Shown here piece by piece: positions 12,005 to 26,000 of a stretch of DNA of 64,000 bases (within the stretch, counting starts at the first letter, position 1; every line of letters begins with the position of its first letter). This stretch comes from Chloromonas sp. AAM2 (lineage: Eukaryota; Chlorophyta; Chlorophyceae; Chlamydomonadales; Chlamydomonadaceae). The position numbers and the translations under genes were made by a program. The DNA is taken from contig QAXH01005319.1 in the NCBI GenBank assembly GCA_004335635.1, positions 5,268 to 69,267 on the forward strand. The letters are read 5' to 3'. The notes beneath the pieces are model-generated. The model was not told the DNA's origin, did no database searches, and worked only from the letters and a program-made list of their open reading frames with translations.

Positions 12005-15000
12005 AGCACATCAGGCGGCTGAGTAGTGCAGAGCACATTGCAGGGACGAGGTCTGCTAGCGAATGCTGAGAAATCGTCAGTTTGTAGCAGCCTGTTCTGT
12101 GATGATTGATGTTCCATCCAGTGAATTTATGAACACCAGTGCACTCGTCGCCAGCTGGTGTCTACCAACCCCCGTGTCATAACGCGATACTTGCAATTGT
12201 TGCCCACGATGCTATGGTAATACCATTTCTATGTTTGCCTTCCTGACCCCTGCCTGTCGGCCATTCTTTTGATCAGCGCTCTAGCTTGATATTCTGTTTT
12301 CGCCCCAACGTTGCCTTTTGTTGCTCAGGGTTGGTTAGGACGGCATCCAGCCTCATCTCTTGCATGGCTTGCTAGCGTTCAATCTCGGTGCATGTGGACC
12401 CCCTTGATGCAATCAATATGTTTACCATGCCCTACGCTTATGCTTGGAGTGAGTCTGTGCACGCACACACATGTTCACTTCGTCCTTGAAGAGCTGCTTT
12501 TCAGCCAGTTGAGCAGCTGAATTGCCTGAGATCAACAGAGCAGACGCGCCTGTACCGCTCAGATCACGCGCCATGGCCGCCACCTCTCACCCATTCAGTT
12601 TGGCCAGAGTCAGTTGAGTCACTTGCAGACTGGCAACGCAACGTCCCTTTCAAACCCACACGTCTAGTTGAAGAAGGCGAAGCTGTTGAGTTGACGACAA
12701 ATGCATGCATGAGCAACTGAATTTTATACATGACTGCAGGAGCTACGCATGATACATTCAACCTCCTCCCTCATCTTACGACCATGGGTGACTGTTAGCA
12801 GCTGTTGGTGTGTCTGAACATTCATGGTTGCGCGGTCCTGTCAGCTTACAGCACAGGTTGGGAGGAGTTTGTGGTATGCGTATGTACAACTCTGAGTTGG
12901 GTACACCAAGACAAGTACAAGCAGTTTGGAAAACCAATCTGCTCGGTCGCAGCCCAGTGGGTGCTCTGGGCGCCTTGTCCTGAGAGGACTTTCACCCCAC
13001 GAGTTGGCAGTGCGGAGTAATGCACGGGGCGAAGTGCCAGTTTCAGTTCCCTTGGTGGAATCATGGTGGTTGAATCATGGTGTGCAATGTTTGGGCCGCT
13101 ACAGGTGCACACTTGTGGGTGCGGGCTTCCTAATGGTGTGCTGGGCTCGTTCTGCTGCCGGCTACAGACCCCTAAACGACCTCAAAACGGACACGAACGG
13201 ACAAAACCGATATTACAAACCTCGTACGCAGCGGGGCTGCCAAAACCGGCATAGCAACCTTTTGCTGCTTTGAATGCAAAACAATCCCACAATGCAGTTT
13301 TTCGCTATGATTGCGTTGCAGGCTGCACTGCCTGACACCGGCGCGCGATTGTCTTCGAAAGTATAAAATGCCAGTTGACATGAGGAAGGAATATCCAAAA
13401 GGCCCACCGTCCTCGTCCAAAACAACACCTCCTTCCTATCCAACCCTTGAACAAGGAAATTGTTTGATGGTGTGAAGCGACGCACTGTGCGCCTGAGCAG
13501 TCCAAAGGCACTAGGCATAGCCAATGCACAACGGCAGCCACTGCAGCAAAACAACCAGCTAATGACGTTCTGGCGAACTTATATGAGCTCATTCAGGATG
13601 ACATGATGTCCAGTGGATGTGTGCGCAGCACGGTATGTACTCTCGTGCCACCTCGTGTGTTCAATGTGTCTAGCAGACAGAGTTGCAGACCCATCTAGTA
13701 TGGTGCGATACCTCTGCTCAGCACAGCAGCAGGCGGAAAAACTTTCCCAGGCATGACATATGACGGAAATAAGGCGCTAAATACGTGCAGTTGTGAAGAC
13801 GGGTGAAGTGCATCAAAGAGCGGATTCGCTCCCTAAAGTGGGACTATTTTGGGCCCAGCAACTGAGTTCTTGATTGCTTCTGGACACACGGGACAATGTA
13901 GTTCACACAAAGCATGCGCGCACCACCCCTTATTCAGCCACCATCCTGTTGCTCCACCACCCACCATGCTAGAGATGGTAAAAAGGGGCCCTTGACCCCA
14001 TCTCATCACAAGTACAGTGACTGTCCCTTTATCCGACCAAATTCCATTACGCTATCCACTTGGATGGTCGGAAATAGGGACCGTTGCTGTACGCCTGATG
14101 TTCACAATTCCATCTGACTTGGTGCAACAGCCAGCATCCCTGTGAAGAAAATCACCTCAACTGTGCAAGACTTGCTGCACAGAAAGCTGACTGATGTGAA
14201 AATGGCAGAGCATGAGAAATCATACTGCATCGGGCATCGGCAGGCCTGAATCTGGGCAGAGGTCAGGCCACTGGCAGAATGCTCGCATGTAACGTGGCTG
14301 GTCAGCAACAGGCATAAACACAAGGGCAATGAACACCCTCGACCATGGCATAATGGGACCCTCGACCATGGCCTAAACACAAGTGCATTGAACACCCGCA
14401 CTACTAGATAATAGGCAGCCACAGAATCAGCAGTCACCTTGCCTATCAACACGGTGAAAAATAAGTAGTCCACGAGGTTGTCTAGAGAGCCCTATCAAGG
14501 CAGCCAGTGCTTATTGATTTTTCATGTTGTGCTATGCATCAGAAACTGACACAAGCTATGTGAAGGGTGAGCCAAGACATGAGTGTATGATCACTGGTGG
14601 TCGTTGAATGTTAGTCCGGACGGTGTGAAGTGCTAGTGAAAGTCATGCCATATGTGTGTGTGTGGTTGACGTCATCTTTATGCTGAGGATTATGATCAAA
14701 CCATGCTCGAAAGTCATGAAGTGCGCTAAAAGCGCTTTCGAATGCTTGTCAAAGCTTGCTCACAGACTACAAAGAAAGGGTGTTGATATTAGTCCGACAG
14801 CGTTTGTTACTTCTAAAGCCCTTGTATCGACCGCTCAAACCATGAAAACCTGGCAATCAATGCACCTCGCTGGTGAGGCATGTACTGCACATTTTGACCT
14901 CGCTGAAGGCTTGCTCAAGGAGTGCATAAGTTAGCGTCAAATTGAACCAAATCAAGGTGTGAAGATGTTGCCCTTGAGGCATAGGTGGCAAAGCCCGGCA

Positions 15001-16693
15001 ACCTCTTGGGCAGATGGTGTCATGACAAGGGAAAAGCCACTGTAGGTGGTGATGCACACATGAAAGCACAAACTGGCTTCCAACAGCAAAGGCCTGCAAA
15101 ACCTCCACCGATATTCAAGGTGGTAAGGGAGAAAGGCTGCCAGCAGCCCTAGACGTGAATGTGGCTGGTGAATGCGAGCCAACAATGCAAAAGCCTGCGC
15201 TCACACATCCACTATCACCAACTATCCAAAGCGTACAGCCAGACTGGCTCCCGCGCATGCCTTGCTGATTCCACCACACATCCAAGGGTCTCCATGTTCT
15301 GTGGCAATCCTTAGTCGTACGGGCTTAATTAGCCGCGCCAAAACAGGCTCAGGTGTGCCTTTTGCATTGCTTGCACGAGCCCTACTACACACAACCATGA
15401 ACCCAAACCCAACAAACGAGAAGGCGCTCTAAGTGAGGACACCCAACTTCCCAAGGGGGAGGAGATCCTAAGAGAAAACCTGTGCGCCCCCCTGAAGAAA
15501 TGTGCCAAGGTAGGGCTCTGCGTGCACACACGTGGCCACCTGCCAAGTTCTTAGCGAACATGCATTCGACCCACACACAGCTCATGTGACCGTGATGTTC
15601 AGGCAGATGATCAGAGCAGCCATGATTTGCCAGCCAGAAGGGTAGGCTCAAAATTAAGACCCCATGGCTCTGTGAAAACGATCACTTTCTGACCTTCATG
15701 ATAGGCATCTTGCCTGTTGCCAGCACTACAGTATCTCTTGGCAGCCCGCATTCAAAAATGGCCAGTCCCACGCAACAGCCAGCTGATGCATACGACCGGC
15801 CAGAGCGCAGTCTTGAGCCCTCTGGTCATGCCGTGTTCTGGACTGACTGATCTGCCTTATGCCTCCATTTGTAGCTGGGCAGAGCATGGCAGATGCTCTT
15901 CCATGCACAGACGAAGTGTGTAAACATGTGTTGCCAGCCTGCTGGGTGTCTTGTTGGCCAGTCAACTGCAGTTAGGATGTGAGGGGAGTGTCACTGACTG
16001 ACAATTGAATGGAGGCGAAGATCAAGACAAAAGCAATCATGCAGACAGCAAAATAGCTGGCACCACAAGCGAACCAAGCTGACCAGATAAGAGAACCAGA
16101 GCCACTGCTCGAGCATTGCCACACATTAATACAGAGAAAGATATACAGCTGGCGCGTCCTGCTGCCTGGCTGATCATCAGCCAGTAAACATTGTAAACAG
16201 TGGACAATGAGCTAATGGCAGCTAATTCGACTTGTCTGACGTCCATTCTTCCAAAGCCCTTTCCTGAAAACAGGATGCATGGGATGACAACCAGCTCCCA
16301 GATCAACTCTCCTTACCATTATTGGCTCATATGATCAACGCACTGTGCTGTGAAGGTGTTGTGATTGTGAGCAGCCAGAGCTGTTGCAACGTGCAAGGGC
16401 TTGAGGGTGAAGGGCAGTGAAGCCTAGGCACCCCGTGCATTTAGGGCTAAGACTGCGCACTCTATATATACTGGCAAAACAACCTCAGTCCAGATGCAGA
16501 CGCCGATTTTTTCCTTTCTAGGCGCTCAGCAGTGAAGGGTGTCCTTGGATCAAACAAGGTCTGAATGGCGAAAAAAACAGGTCACATGGCTTTGTCGAAC
16601 CAACATGAGAGGATGCGCGTGTACGAATGCTGATGCACGCATCACAAACCAGAACATCCAATTTCACTGTGCGTGGCAGCTGGGCACAACGCT

Positions 16694-16698
16694 TTACA
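16694..16698 (-). terminator. TGTAA poly(A) signal of the Gln-rich protein gene
   Basis: TTACA on + reads TGTAA on the minus strand, about 105 bp beyond the stop codon at 16803-16805. This supports that stop as the end of the gene. Confidence 0.5.
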
Positions 16699-16802
16699 CC
16701 TTGCCTGAAATCGCTGCTAAGCAACAGCACTGTGCTAGGTGTACGCATAGGGGTGATCTAATCACTGACTGTCGTGCAAGAGTGGGATTGATGGGCAGCT
16801 TG

Positions 16803-19800
16803 CTAGGAGGGCTGCCCTGGCGGCTGCCACAAGTGAGAAACGGACGCAGGCGCGGTTGTGTACCACAGATGGGACCCTGGTGATAGAGCTGGGCTGCTGG
16901 GGTACATTTGCAGTGACGCGGGAGATGTCTGGCCCCAGCTAGTTCCATTACCAACTGAAGAGACAAGTGTAGATGCATCGCTCGCGTTGTGAGTAGAGGC
17001 AGGTTGGTTGACATCAGCAGATGGTTGCTGGGCCGCCTCGCAGTGCTTGTCCAGAGTAGCAGGGTGGAGCATCATGCCTGGCCAGTCCTGCACAGGACCC
17101 CCCTGGCTGTCGACCCCTGCACATGTCGGTTGTGAAGGGGTGAGGTCAGCGGTAACTGGCTGAGCCCACGTACTGGTGATCAAAGCCCGGCCGACAGTTT
17201 GCTGTAGCGATGGCACCCTGGGTGGCGCCACAGCAGCACCATGCATGCCTAGAACTTCACTCAACAGTGGCAACAGCTGTACGTTTCCTGCTGGACCTGT
17301 AACGCCTACAGGGATATTGGTGTCTGACGCGCGGCTGGCATTCAGAGACGACAGCACACTAGCATTGATTCCCTGGTTGCCCGGGGTGTAGCTTGATGAT
17401 AACAGAGCATCATAAGGGCCACGGGGAGAGGGTGAAGTTGCAGTGTGGATGTCCATACCTGGTCCAGAGGATAAGATATGCTGTGAACACCAGCCTGGCG
17501 AGTTGACTGCCGGGCCTAACTGCTCCGCAGCCTGTGCAGCGCTAGGCTTGCCGCCAGCAGCTTCTTTGCACGGCCTTGTCTCCTGGGGTTGTGGCCAATC
17601 TGGCTGCTGCCAACTTCTACCAGCAGCCCCAGCCGTGGTTGCCACAGCTGCATCCACGTCTGAGGGACGTACATGCCCAGTTAGCTCGCCGGACGCGTTG
17701 GCTGGCCAGAGAAACTGAGCTGCGGTGAGCTGTTGGCCAGGCCAGACACAGGAAGTGTCCACTACCAAGCTGGGCCGTGATCGCAAGGGCTGGGACTGCT
17801 GCATACGGAGGGTCTGGTGAAATCCATCACTACTGGGTACCGCAGCCATGTTACCTGGAAGTGAAGATGCGGAAGTGTTGCCCGCTTTGACAGCATCGCC
17901 ACCCTCGCCTTGGCTATTCTGCACCTTGGCCCCGCCTGCACCGGCTGGCATGACGCATGAGCGGAGGGCTGTTGCTGAAGCTGATGGCGCACTGGTCACG
18001 GTTCTGGTGCTGACCAGCTGACGGGGGACCAAGGCTGCTAGGTAGGCCAGGTGGCGATTGGTGACCTGCACTCAAAACAGACGAGTGCGTCGCTTTGCAA
18101 TGCTATGGCGTTAGAAACCGCGGAAATTTCGGGTGCTATCCCATGGGTAACTGACTCGAGCTGTCAAGTGCAAAGATGTCATGAGGGTGGTGCGCACTAT
18201 CGCATGGCATAGGTGATGCAAATAGGTGATGCAAGGCATGGATTGTTGTCTGCCCTTATGTCCGAACTCTGTGGTGTAGCAGACTGGAAAGTGCTGTCCT
18301 AGCCTGAAGAGAGGCAATGATTAGTTAAGACTGCACGTTGGCCCAGACCATGCGCAAGCTCTCAGAACCCATGCGTTCTTCTCCAGCTTTTATTTCACAC
18401 CTTGGCCAAGGCAACAATATCTGATGTGCTGAGGGGCGCAGGGGTTGGAGGCGAGTCTGCCTGCTGTAGGGTCAACTTCTGGATCAGCAGCCGAGCCGCC
18501 TGCTGCAGCCATGCCGGCGTGGCAGGAGCAGCCACACGTGCAGCCAGAGTGCATGCAACAAGCCTCAAGCCTAGCTGTGCACCAGAGGAGAATCCATGAG
18601 GGTGCGAGTCACGGTGTGCTTGTATGGCTGAGGCTAGGGTAAGGAGTTCCTCAGCAATGGCGTTGGCTGCACCACCCCAGCGCAGCAGCATGCCCAGTAG
18701 CGCCAGCAGCAGCTGGTGCTCAGCCAGCAGGTTCTGGAGCAACAGCCCAGCCGCACCGGCTGCACCCTCGCCACTCTGCTGCCTGGCTGCCAGGGCAGCC
18801 TGGGTGCATGCCAACTGGAAGGCAGCCAGCCAAGGGGGCAGTTTGCTGCTGGATGCAGCTGACTGGGCCGCTTCACCCGCTCCTGCCTCGGATAACGTTG
18901 CTGTGTCTTCGGTCATGTTGCCAGGTACCGTGGGCCACACGGGCAAACTTGTAAGACTGCCATTCAACAGCCCACTGCCCCCGTGTTGAGCAGAAATCAA
19001 ATCGCCTGCTCTTGCCGGATGACCAGTCGTGCCAGATGACCCTACTAAGCCCATAGAGCCATCAAGTGCAGTGCTGGTTTGTAGTTGCTGCTGGACTTGC
19101 TGCTGCAACTGTTGCTGTTGTTGTTGTTGCATCTGCTGCAGTTGCTGCTGCTGTTGCAGTCTTTGCGTAAGGTGACGAATGACAGATGGGGCTGGGGTGC
19201 CGGTACCAGTTGCTGACAAGCGCATATCCCCACTTGACAGCGTAGTAGGTGCCTGCGACGTGCCTGGCTCAGAGAATGCACCCACCAGCTGCTGCTGCTG
19301 CTCCTGTGCTGCACGAATTGCCATCTCCTGCTGTGCTGCAGTCGCATCTGGCATGCTATACGGCATGAGCCTTGCGTCAGTCATTAGATGCTGTTGTGCC
19401 GCACCCATGCTGTACATACGGACAGGCTGGCGTTGCATGGCGGGTGCTGTGTTCATGTCCATGAGGCCCAGCTGCCTTGTGAGCTGGTCAACTGGCATGG
19501 GCGTAGGTGGTGGCTGTGCCCTGGCCTGAAGGGAAGTGCTGCCCAGAAGGTGTCTAATAGCAAGCAGCTCATCCGGCTGAAGAGACTCATACCGCTCCAC
19601 TGGCTGCTGTGGCAGGGGCTGGCTGTGTTGCTGGGGGCGTAGTGGGCCTTGAATGGATAGATATGGAGCTGAGACAATCCCAGGCAGGCGAGGGTGGCCC
19701 ACCATCCAGCTGGCACCGTTGTTGGTCACGCGGTGGCCAGGCTCCTGCATGCCTGGCACGTACTGCATCATGTGTGCTGGAGCAGCAGCAAAAGTGCCTA

Positions 19801-21371
19801 GGTGCTCCAGCTGTTGGTGTTCCTGTTGCCGCTGGCTCTGGCTGTGGAGCAACTGTTGCTGTGAAGGAGGGACATGTGACTGGCTCAATTGCTGGAACAC
19901 TGCCATTGGTGAAAGCATGGCTGCTGCTTCAGGGCCACCCATGAGGGACTGTACAGCTTGAGTCAGGGCCTCACTTTCCCCCTGTGCTGTATGGTCGTGC
20001 CGTGGCGGCAAGTTGCGGGGTGGCGGTGGGGGCGGTGGCGGAATGCGGGTCATGCCAGCCGGGTACAGACCTTGTGGCTGTTCTGTGCCTGAATGAGGAC
20101 CATCCTTAGAGACAGGACGGACAGTCTGCATGTCCAAGGCAGGGATGTTGGCCTCGTCGCTTGTTCTACTTTGACCGCCCTGGGTGCGTCTATTGACTGT
20201 TTTCTGACGGGCCAGTGAAGTGGTTCCCGCCTGGCTGCTTGCTGTTGTACCCTGAGCGGTGCTGCTTGTTGCTGGGCGTGTGCTGGCCAGGGGACGCCTG
20301 GTGGAACACATCAGGGCTGACAAGGCCATGCTGGCCGCAGAGCGTGCAGCATTCAGGTCAACCTTCACTTCACCCTGCACCAAAGAGAGTTGTGCCACTT
20401 GGGTTGGTGTGCAGGCTGGAATGGTTAAGGTTTCATGAAGCGGCCTTCAGCAGCAAAAAAAAACACAAAACTATTGATAAAAGAGCTTACCCGAACAGAA
20501 GTCCTGCTGTCAACGGTGTGATACAGAGTCAGCGTCTCCGTGCTGTCCTCGGCGTCTTGATCAGCTTCCTGGCCATCGCTGGTGTGGCACATCGCAGGCT
20601 TGCTGGCATGGCTGATGCCGCTGACATCCACCTGCAAACATGAACGATATGCAGTAAAAATAAATCTGCGGCGAGGTTAGCAAAAAACTTTTGGAGGATG
20701 GTGAACTAGTTCTACATCGTAGTTCTACATTGTTTACATAATCTTCCACTTGAAGTCCCACCTGTGTCTCGCCATCGGCAGCGCAGTCCGTGGTTTGGCT
20801 ACTTGCGGCCGCTGCTGGAGACGGTATCATCTGCCATGCACAGACAACCCACTGCACAGCTTTAGATCCTTATGCGCCAGGCCATGGTGAGGACAGACTG
20901 AAGGCGGCAGAGTGGGTAAGAAAAGTCGGCAAACTGCTGCGACTTGAAAACTCGGTGTGCGGCTTACCTTGAGACAAATAGGGTTGGTCACTTCCTGTTC
21001 GGCATGGCTGTAGCGACCTACTTTGCTAGAGCATGCTGAGCATTATGCGAGGAGGTGATGGCGCCTGCTACCTAGTAGCAATGCGCCGGCTGGCGAGTGG
21101 CCAAGCACTCGATCCCAAGCAGGACAGTGAATGAAGAGCGATGCTGATGCCGAGGCCGTGGGCAGCCGGGGGCGACAAGATTTGCCCACACGTGCGGCCT
21201 GAAACGTACAGTGACAAAGCAGCACAGGAGGGTTCAGAGTAGAAAAGGTGTGTGCTCGGGTTCGCTACCCGGCGCACCACCGCCAACAGGCTGCACCTGG
21301 TAGCCCACCTGCCAGAGCAGGCGCTTCTGCTCAAGCATGGCCGGAGCACTGCATACCAGCAGCGCGCTCAT
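16803..21371 (-). CDS. Gln/Ala-rich orphan protein, possible nuclear co-regulator (7 exons)
   Basis: Exons (high to low): 21309-21371, 21072-21198, 21035-20968, 20830-20762, 20631-20491, 20374-18401, 18065-16803. Every junction is GT-AG and in phase, giving 1,234 residues from ATG at 21371. Two very long exons (658 and 420 codons) dominate. The protein is low-complexity: a His/Gln-rich part, polyglutamine near 19076-19160, a proline run near 20025-20040, and one ordered-looking Leu/Ala-rich helical block encoded by about 18400-18850. The exon 6 to 7 junction gives continuous sequence (SDIVALAK then VTNRHLAYLAALV). No domain was recognised. The Gln-rich composition resembles transcriptional co-regulators, which is weak evidence. 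Exons 1-3 are the least certain. Confidence 0.62.
19076..19160 (-). repeat. CAG/CAA triplet-rich tract encoding polyglutamine
   Basis: On the minus strand this stretch reads as CAG/CAA codons broken by a few Leu and Met codons, giving a run of about 30 mostly Gln residues inside exon 6 of the Gln-rich gene. It is a candidate length-variable tract. Confidence 0.8.
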
Positions 21372-21979
21372 CCTAATCCTCGGGTGTTTGTACCTTGTTC
21401 ATCAACTTAACAGGTAGGTGAACGGTCAGGTAGGATAAGGGTTCAGAACACGACCAAAGCAAGGCCAGGGTTCTGTTATATCACTACCACTAGCACCAGT
21501 CAAGAGATCCACGGAAGGATCACCACCAAAAGGAGGTAAGGCTTGGCCGTTCCCTCCAAGATAATACTGCACCATCTTCACACCAGCCTGTCCTACCCAA
21601 GTGTTGTGAGAAGTATGGGTGTCTTGAATGGGCTTGAACTTCAAAGCCCATGACGTGCGGTCATTATTTGTTGTCTGTTGCCTGCCAGCGCGTTGTTTCC
21701 CACTTGACATACTCCTGCACGGTTGTTGAACTCCGTCAATACAGTTATGTGGATACTCGAGCCGAGCATGACCCCTTCATGTGAACCATACAAGAAAACA
21801 ACCATGTCGGGTTGAATGTCATGTCCTTGCTCGAGGCATCTGCTTCAGTTTCTCACTCCTTGACAGAGATTATGTTCAAAGCGTTGCATCACCGAAGGGG
21901 GCAGTCTCACGAGTGTCTGGAGTTGCTTGAGAAACGCTTGCGCGCATGCACAAGGCAGCACCACGGCCAGCATGCATGA

Positions 21980-22990
21980 ATGTCGTGTTCTCTGACCTGC
22001 GGAGGAGCTCTGAATAGCCAGGCCAGGAGTATCCTGACAGCAATTGAGCACGTCACATTTGGCATCATCCCCTTCTTCAATTGGTTTACAGGGCTGTCCA
22101 AGGCTAAGCAAGGAACAGGCTTTCGGTACGTTGTTTCAGGCTGTGGGTTTTGGTTGGCGCGGAAACCGACTGTGATGCATTGAAGGGAACTGACTCGGAT
22201 GCTCCATGGCTGTTTGTGCAGACCGGATGTTCTGTTGGTGGGAGATGTGACGATTGACGTTGTGCCCGACGGCAGCAGACCGCCCGTGAGTGCGTTCTCA
22301 TAAATTTTCATTCTGAAAGCACTCATAAATATGCTCAATAAAATTTTAGTTCTGATGATAGCGTATAACTAGTGCAGGCAGCGGGAGTCTACGTCAATTA
22401 CACGGCTGTGTCAACTTACCACCACCACCATGAGAGGCGACGGCAGCATTTTATTGTTTCTTGGGAACGCCCGTGCTGTATCATTCATTTCAGCATCATT
22501 ACGTCGCTTCCTTGACTTCGCACTTCTTCCACACATGCACGGCTCGACGCACAACTGCACAAACGCTGAGTTAATGACCACATGCCACAATAAACTAATA
22601 ACTTATAACAGCAACCACCAACTAATAACATGCACAGCAGTGTGCCTGGGTGTCATGCGTGTGCTACAGGGTGGGTCCATTACGTATGCCGCTGCTGTGC
22701 TCAATGCCATGCGCATTCGGGCCTGTGTGGTGACCGGTGAGTGAATGGCAACTGCATGACAGGCAGGCTTGCATGGCCAGGCCAGCCCACCAGCCTGCCA
22801 GGTCGCGGCAGCTGCTACAAATGATTCATCATTCATCGTTGGCTGGCTCATCATGGTTGAAGCATGACCAACCAACTAGGCGCTCAGCAGCAGCCAACAT
22901 CACTAAGAGTAACTAATACTTACCCTAAACAAAGCATGGGCATGATGCAATGGGCATGGGCATGATGCGCATGGGCATGGGCATGATGCG

Positions 22991-23024
<34 letters not shown>

Positions 23025-26000
23025 GACATGGACATGGACATGGACATGGACATGGACATGGCATGGACATGGGCATGCGGTTGACAGGACTGCATGGAGT
23101 GGGCAAGTGCATGGTAGGGACTAGCGCCTGAGGCAGACAGGCAGACCAGCCAAGGAGTCACACAGACCATGCACTTGCATGGTGAGGCCAGCCCACCAGC
23201 CTGCCAGGGTGAAACAGCTGCTCATCAGGCATCTCTTGGCAGAGTATCAGTATCAGCAGCAGCAGCAACGCAACGACTGCATGTGTAGGTTGTCTCCCGC
23301 CTCACATTGCAGCCACAATCTTCGCACCATCCCACCCATCCCTGTTCTTTGTCCTGCAGTTGCTGGCCCTGACGCGGACCTGAGTGTGTTTGCGCCTCAC
23401 GAACTGCACGTGCTCCCCTCGACGGCAACACTTACCTTTGAGCACACGTACACATGGTGGGGTGAGTGCAGAAAAGGGGGAGGAGGAGGTTGGGGATGTA
23501 GCAAAGTCACATGTCGTTTGCTGGGCGCTGCATGTAGACGCTCCATAAACAAGTCAACAGGTCTGCATTGCAGTATCCGAGGATTTGTTGCGCTATGGAA
23601 TGCAGCAAAGAGATGATTGATTTAAGCAGCAACTCCATCATTGATCGTTCCAGCTGCCGTGTGTTGGCTATTTGATGCAACTTTTTCACACCTGTGGTTG
23701 ACCTCACAGTCTGGGAACCAACCTAGGAAATAGTGATCTGAGCGGCCGATGCTATTGGTACCTGACGGCACTTTCAGATCAATCTGATAATTGACACACG
23801 TAATCTATGGGTCTAGGGCACCCCTAATATGGTTACAGAATTCTGTTCTCGTCAATGGCAGCGTCACAGCTGCTGGGCAAAGTAGGGGGGTAAAAAGACC
23901 AAAAATGAGACAAAATGTCGTCCAGACCTGCCATCCTGCGGTTGTTCGTGACACAGCACACATNNNNAACGCGCCTTGGTGTCGCGCACCTACTGGACAA
24001 GCCCCGATGCATTTTGACTTGATGCGTCGCAAGAACGGCCGAAAACGGCAAAATTCCGGCGCCTGCGATATCTACGGTACGGCACATCCAAACTCCGGAT
24101 TTGTAATGATGATGGTGGTCCTTGCGTCCCAAACAATCACTTGGTGCATCAGAAATTCTGTTCCAACAAGTCCACATTCTGTTCCAACAAGTCTTGGCTC
24201 GAGCCCATGGTCACAGTCACACCACCACCACCTGCCACCTACCTGTCTCAGTGCCTCAATGGTTGTTTGAATGCCTGAAAGCCTGCTTGGTTGATTGAAT
24301 TCCTGCCTTCTATGCCTCTGCACGCTGCTGTGAGTGTTCCCGGACGGTCTTATTCTCGGTCTTGCACACAGTGCGCCATGAGTCGGTGTGCACCTTGACC
24401 ACCGCCTGGCGCTGCATGTTAGCCTGCTCTGCAAGCTGATAGCTGATCCTCGCAAACTGCTGTGCGGCTGCATGGACAACAAGCCTGGCAGAGCACCTGA
24501 CGCAGTGTACTCGGACATGGGATTTGGCAGGGTGGGTGCGACCCCCCCTTCGACTTCAAAAGACCTTGCCGATCATTACAAGCACGTCAGCGCAAGCTAC
24601 GAGCAGCTACAGAGAGCTGACATCAAGGGCTACGCAGGGCACTTCCTATCGCGCGAATCCATTCAGGCTGCGATGTGTTCTAACATCGGAAACGATCGCG
24701 GCCACTTTTTGACAGAAAAGTCGGTTGGTTCCCAGACTGTGGGTTGACCTCCTCATTCCGGCGTCCTTATTTTTTCTCCGTCTTCTCACACCTTTCTCAC
24801 TCTCTCCCGCAGGCCACTCCCGTAACCTGCGTGTGACCGCTGACCCTAACGTGACCCTCGCCCGGCAACACGTACCCCCGCACTGCCAACGGGCACGGCT
24901 GGTGGTGCTGGGACCCCTCACACTACACGATGTAGACGCAGCGTCGTTTCTTACATATGATAGTGAGTGGAGCGCAGCTAGTGCAGCAATTGTTTGTGAA
25001 CCAAGGTATGGAAGTTGCAGCTCTAGCTCGTCTGCTCAGGGTACATTTACTGGCGACTGCATCTGCAAGTACGAGTACGCAGCGCTGCTGACCCTGGCGC
25101 ATGTTGTGTGCAAACCACGGCTTTTTACGGCTTCCCCAGAGAGTCCCCCGTAAGCTGGATTTTCGAAACCTACATTTTACGGGCCCGTACGGGGTTTACC
25201 CTGGCATGTATCTAGTCCAAATAGATGTGATGATGATGACATGATGACAGCTTGTCTGTTTGTTGTTGCCAGGCCTGTGGGACCGTCTGCTGCGCGGCCC
25301 CTGGCAGCATGTGGTGTACATGGCGCAGGGCGCGCAGCGGCAGCTGGGGCCCAGGGGCGCGGTCAAGGCACTGAGCACACCCTCAGACGTGCTGCTGGTG
25401 CGTCACAGGAAGAAAGGAAACGTAGCCACTAGCACAACAACGGCTGCCAAACGGCACAGGGCCTACACTCACCCACCTGCGTTTGGGCCTACACTATGGG
25501 ACGGCTGGCACGACCAGGGCTCCAGTGCGCAAGGCCTCAGAGCTCCAAGAAACGTAGAAGCAAAGGAAACACATAGATGGTGACACACGCCAGACGACGC
25601 ACAGATCTTTGTGCAGCAAGGATCATCATGCATTCACGTATTTTATTCCACGTCAGCGAGCACACATCGTGCTCTAAAAAAACAATTGTTGGTTTGTTAC
25701 ACCTGGCCTTCTGTCTATTTTGCAAGTGCTGCTGTGCTGCATGTGTGCTGTGCAGTCGGGGTTGGCGCCGCACGTGTCGGTTTTCTTGTCAGACGTGGAG
25801 ACAGGCACGTGGCCTGCCGCTGACGTGGCCCGAGTGGCCCGGCGGGCGGGGCGGCTGGTCATCACTCGGGGCGAGCGGGGAGCGGAAGAGTGGAACGCGA
25901 CGGGCGTACACCCTGTGAGCCATGGGGCAGTCGCATAAAAGTGGGAGCAGGAGTGGGGAGCGCCTGTGGGCTTACAGTGCATCTGGCATGGTATCGCAGG

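Larger units (their letters stand above)
11872..16802. other. Gene-poor stretch, no supported gene
   Basis: No chain of phase-compatible exons was found here. Isolated exon-like pieces exist: about 13551-13632 (+) sits between an AG and a GTATGT, and an open 92-codon frame lies at 14656-14934 (+) but is AT-rich and unlike the neighbouring exons. A short local duplication around cccctcgaccatgg lies near 14325-14375, and a TATATATA run is at about 16463-16470. The distal part probably includes the 3' UTR of the minus-strand gene ending at 16803. Confidence 0.5.

Noticed and set aside
14656..14934. 92-codon open frame on +
   Set aside because: AT-rich codons and no splice partners; cannot be supported as a gene.
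22903..23170. Met-Pro / Cys-Pro repeat open frames on the minus strand
   Set aside because: Product of the hexanucleotide repeat in a PfkB intron.
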